Positions 5,888 through 7,043 of a DNA stretch of 7,043 nt are shown here, one piece after another. Every line of letters starts with the position of its first letter. Positions within the stretch are counted from its first letter, which is position 1. Position numbers and translations under genes: made by a program. The notes under the pieces were generated by a model. The model saw only the letters and a program-made list of their open reading frames with translations, was not told the origin of the DNA and did no database searches. The DNA is from CAYYBZ01 sp964470285 [NCBI: uncultured Oligoflexia bacterium] (GTDB lineage: Bacteria > Bdellovibrionota_G > CAYYBZ01): assembly GCA_964470285.1 (NCBI GenBank), contig CAYYBZ010000059.1, forward strand, positions 1,751 through 8,793, read 5' to 3'.

Positions 5888-6625
5888 ATGAAATACTCAG
5901 AGGAACAGTTCAGCGAATCTCTCAATTTCATAAAACAGCATATTAACAGTTTAAAACCGAAAGTAGCCCTTATTCTGGGTTCCGGTCTCGGTGAAACGCC
6001 GTTTAATCTTGAAAACATTAAAAAGATCCCCTATTCAGAAATTCCTAATTTCCCGGTTTCTACTGTTAAAGGTCATCAGGGCAATCTGCTGCTTGGTAAT
6101 TTCAGAAAAACGGACTGCATCATAATGCAGGGAAGGTTTCATTACTATGAAGGGTACTCAACAGAAGAATTGTTCTTACCGATAAGACTCTTATCTAAAA
6201 TCGGAATCCGTAATCTGATTGTAACAAATGCAGCCGGGGGTATTTCTCCGGATTTTCAACCCGGCGACTTCATGATAATACTTGATCACATAAATCTTAT
6301 GGGCAGAAATCCGCTTGTAGGAATTAATCCCGCCTGGCTAAAATCCAGATTTGTCGATATGAGCCATGCATATGATCCCCAATTGATTAAAATGGCCGAA
6401 ACAGTGGGTATTGAACTGAAAATTCCGATGAAAAGGGGCGTATATGCCGCAATGTCTGGACCGTCCCCTCCCGGGCCGTCCCCCGCATCTTCCACCAGGA
6501 GTTCCAGCCGATCCACGCCGGAAAGATCCACGTCCGCCCGGCCCAGTCGGCCGGCCGTCCAGACCGGGGAACGAAACCGTTCCCGCCCATCGGCGCGGAT
6601 GACGAAGACCACCGAGCCCGGGTGA
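5888..6625 (+). CDS. Purine nucleoside phosphorylase, truncated at 6466 by a chimeric junction
   Basis: Phosphorolysis of inosine, guanosine and their deoxy forms (trimeric NP-I family, PunA-type). Residues 1-193 fit the family: phosphate loop GSGLG (31-35, S32), VKGHQG (60-65, H63), MQGRFHYYEGY (80-90, R83, H85, Y87), LIVTNAAGGI (110-119), GDFMIILDHINLMGRNPL (126-143) and GVYAAMSGPS (184-193). The family continues GPS-[YF]-E-T-P-A-E, where the Glu binds the purine. Here codon 194 onward (6467) reads PPGPSP and then Ser/Arg/Pro-rich residues to a stop at 6623-6625, with no resemblance to the family. About 80 C-terminal residues are missing, including the purine-binding Glu and Asn, so the product as written would be inactive. 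The 52-residue tail is antisense to the high-GC NPCBM gene and is not real coding sequence. The authentic gene is probably intact in the source genome. Likely gene symbol punA, left blank because the gene is incomplete. Confidence 0.9.
   Translation: MKYSEEQFSESLNFIKQHINSLKPKVALILGSGLGETPFNLENIKKIPYSEIPNFPVSTVKGHQGNLLLGNFRKTDCIIMQGRFHYYEGYSTEELFLPIRLLSKIGIRNLIVTNAAGGISPDFQPGDFMIILDHINLMGRNPLVGINPAWLKSRFVDMSHAYDPQLIKMAETVGIELKIPMKRGVYAAMSGPSPPGPSPASSTRSSSRSTPERSTSARPSRPAVQTGERNRSRPSARMTKTTEPG
6463..6466. other. Junction between low-GC and high-GC DNA (probable chimera)
   Basis: On the plus strand the purine nucleoside phosphorylase match runs through Ser193, codon 6464-6466. On the minus strand the NPCBM match runs through the Asp of DAGDGPGGD, codon 6465-6463, after which the family would continue with a H/W-A-D-W-like segment. 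The two homologies therefore overlap only at GTCC (6463-6466). Base composition changes at once: about 40% G+C in the rows before, about two thirds after. There is no repeat, integrase, tRNA end or insertion-sequence terminus at the join. Confidence 0.85.
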
Positions 6626-7043
6626 CCGTCCTGCAGGCCGAATCCAGTCTTCAGGCGCGCCCATTGTTTGCCCAGCTCCCAGGAAAACCGGGACGGCGCA
6701 TGCGCGTAGAGCCCTTTCCCGAACACCTGCCCCGTCGCTGTCAGCAGAGGCGTATGCCCGGAGTGCTCGACATGAACTCGGTTGCGCTGGGGGCGTGCCC
6801 AGCCGACCTCCGCCTCACTCCAGGCCAGATCGGACAGTTCGAATTGCTTCGCCCCGTCCGGGACCGGCCGGGCCGGAACCTTGCCCCCCGCCTCGACCAG
6901 GGTGCGAAGGACGGAGAGGATGCGCCGCACGTCCCGGCTCTCGAATCGATCTTGGAGCGATTCCAAGTGGGCGCGAGCGGCCGGGTAGTCGTGACCGTGG
7001 AATGCAGCGAAGATGGGCCGAAGCGCCGGGACCAGGGCGAAGA
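6463..7043 (-). CDS. NPCBM-domain protein fragment, open at both ends, from a high-GC genome
   Basis: The frame is open from the right edge of the window and runs 193 residues to the junction. Residues 1-60 are helical and unassigned (HGHDYPAARAHLESLQDRF). From about residue 66 the sequence matches the NPCBM (novel putative carbohydrate-binding module) beta-sandwich: QFELSDLAWSEAEVGWARP, then VFGKGLYAHAPSRFSWELG (family G-x-G-x-H-A-P-S), then RLKTGFGLQD, GSVVFVIRADG, and ADVDLSGVDRLELLVEDAGDG. The domain is cut a few residues before its usual DWADP-like end. NPCBM domains occur in secreted glycoside hydrolases and many planctomycete proteins, where they are thought to bind carbohydrate; no enzyme domain is visible here. 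TTG 6966 is an internal codon, not a convincing start, since the homologous frame continues upstream. Orientation and composition are unrelated to the nucleoside operon. The low-GC extension of this frame to 6286 is antisense to purine nucleoside phosphorylase and is spurious. Confidence 0.8.

Noticed and set aside
6286-6462. Minus-strand extension of the NPCBM frame into the low-GC side
   Set aside because: It is antisense to well-conserved purine nucleoside phosphorylase codons and has no family resemblance; it is open only by chance.
6467-6625. A 52-residue Ser/Pro/Arg-rich C-terminal tail on purine nucleoside phosphorylase that looks like a fusion
   Set aside because: It is the antisense reading of the high-GC NPCBM gene right of the junction, so it is not a genuine fusion domain.
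6463-7043. Horizontal gene transfer of a carbohydrate-binding gene into the nucleoside operon
   Set aside because: Both genes are cut mid-domain at the same point with no mobile-element or recombination signature; a chimera explains it more simply.
1-7043. tRNA, rRNA, CRISPR repeats, insertion sequences, toxin-antitoxin or defence genes
   Set aside because: I looked for each on both strands and saw no cloverleaf, repeat-spacer pattern, transposase motif or relevant protein family.

Overview
The first ~6.46 kb comes from a bacterium of low to moderate G+C. One 60-base row inside the purine nucleoside phosphorylase gene counts 23 G+C of 60. The lineage cannot be named from this sequence. Secretion through an N-terminal signal peptide and a nucleotide-sugar pyrophosphorylase fit a surface-polysaccharide-bearing, probably Gram-negative-type cell, but that is only inference. 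The last ~580 bases are clearly different DNA: one row counts 40 G+C of 60, the codons are rich in G/C at third positions, and the protein family (NPCBM) is typical of planctomycete-like genomes.

Layout, left to right: (1) the 3' part of a nucleotide-sugar pyrophosphorylase with a left-handed beta-helix tail (to 625), whose first ~30 bases in the window contain frame breaks; (2) a 78-residue single-pass membrane protein (691-927) with its own promoter and a good ribosome binding site; (3) on the minus strand, a secreted 506-residue protein with seven calcium-loop-like FG-GAP/VCBS repeats (924-2444), whose stop codon interlocks with that of the small protein; (4) a divergent intergenic region (2445-2560); (5) a tight plus-strand nucleoside catabolism operon, deoC - deoB - pyrimidine-nucleoside phosphorylase - purine nucleoside phosphorylase (2561 to ~6466).

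The four operon genes form one pathway. The two phosphorylases split (deoxy)ribonucleosides with phosphate into a base and (deoxy)ribose-1-phosphate. DeoB moves the phosphate to C5, and DeoC cleaves deoxyribose-5-phosphate into glyceraldehyde-3-phosphate and acetaldehyde. The cell can thus use DNA-derived nucleosides as carbon and energy source while salvaging bases.

The purine nucleoside phosphorylase stops matching its family at Ser193 (base 6466). From there the sequence is the end of a minus-strand NPCBM-domain gene from a high-GC genome. The two homologies overlap by only about four bases (6463-6466, GTCC). This is best read as a chimeric join (assembly or library artefact); a real rearrangement is a weaker alternative. 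I see no convincing undescribed system, mobile element, CRISPR array or RNA gene. The native features most worth a second look are a G8 tract in the coding strand of the secreted propeller-like protein, the interlocked convergent stop codons, and the disrupted left edge.
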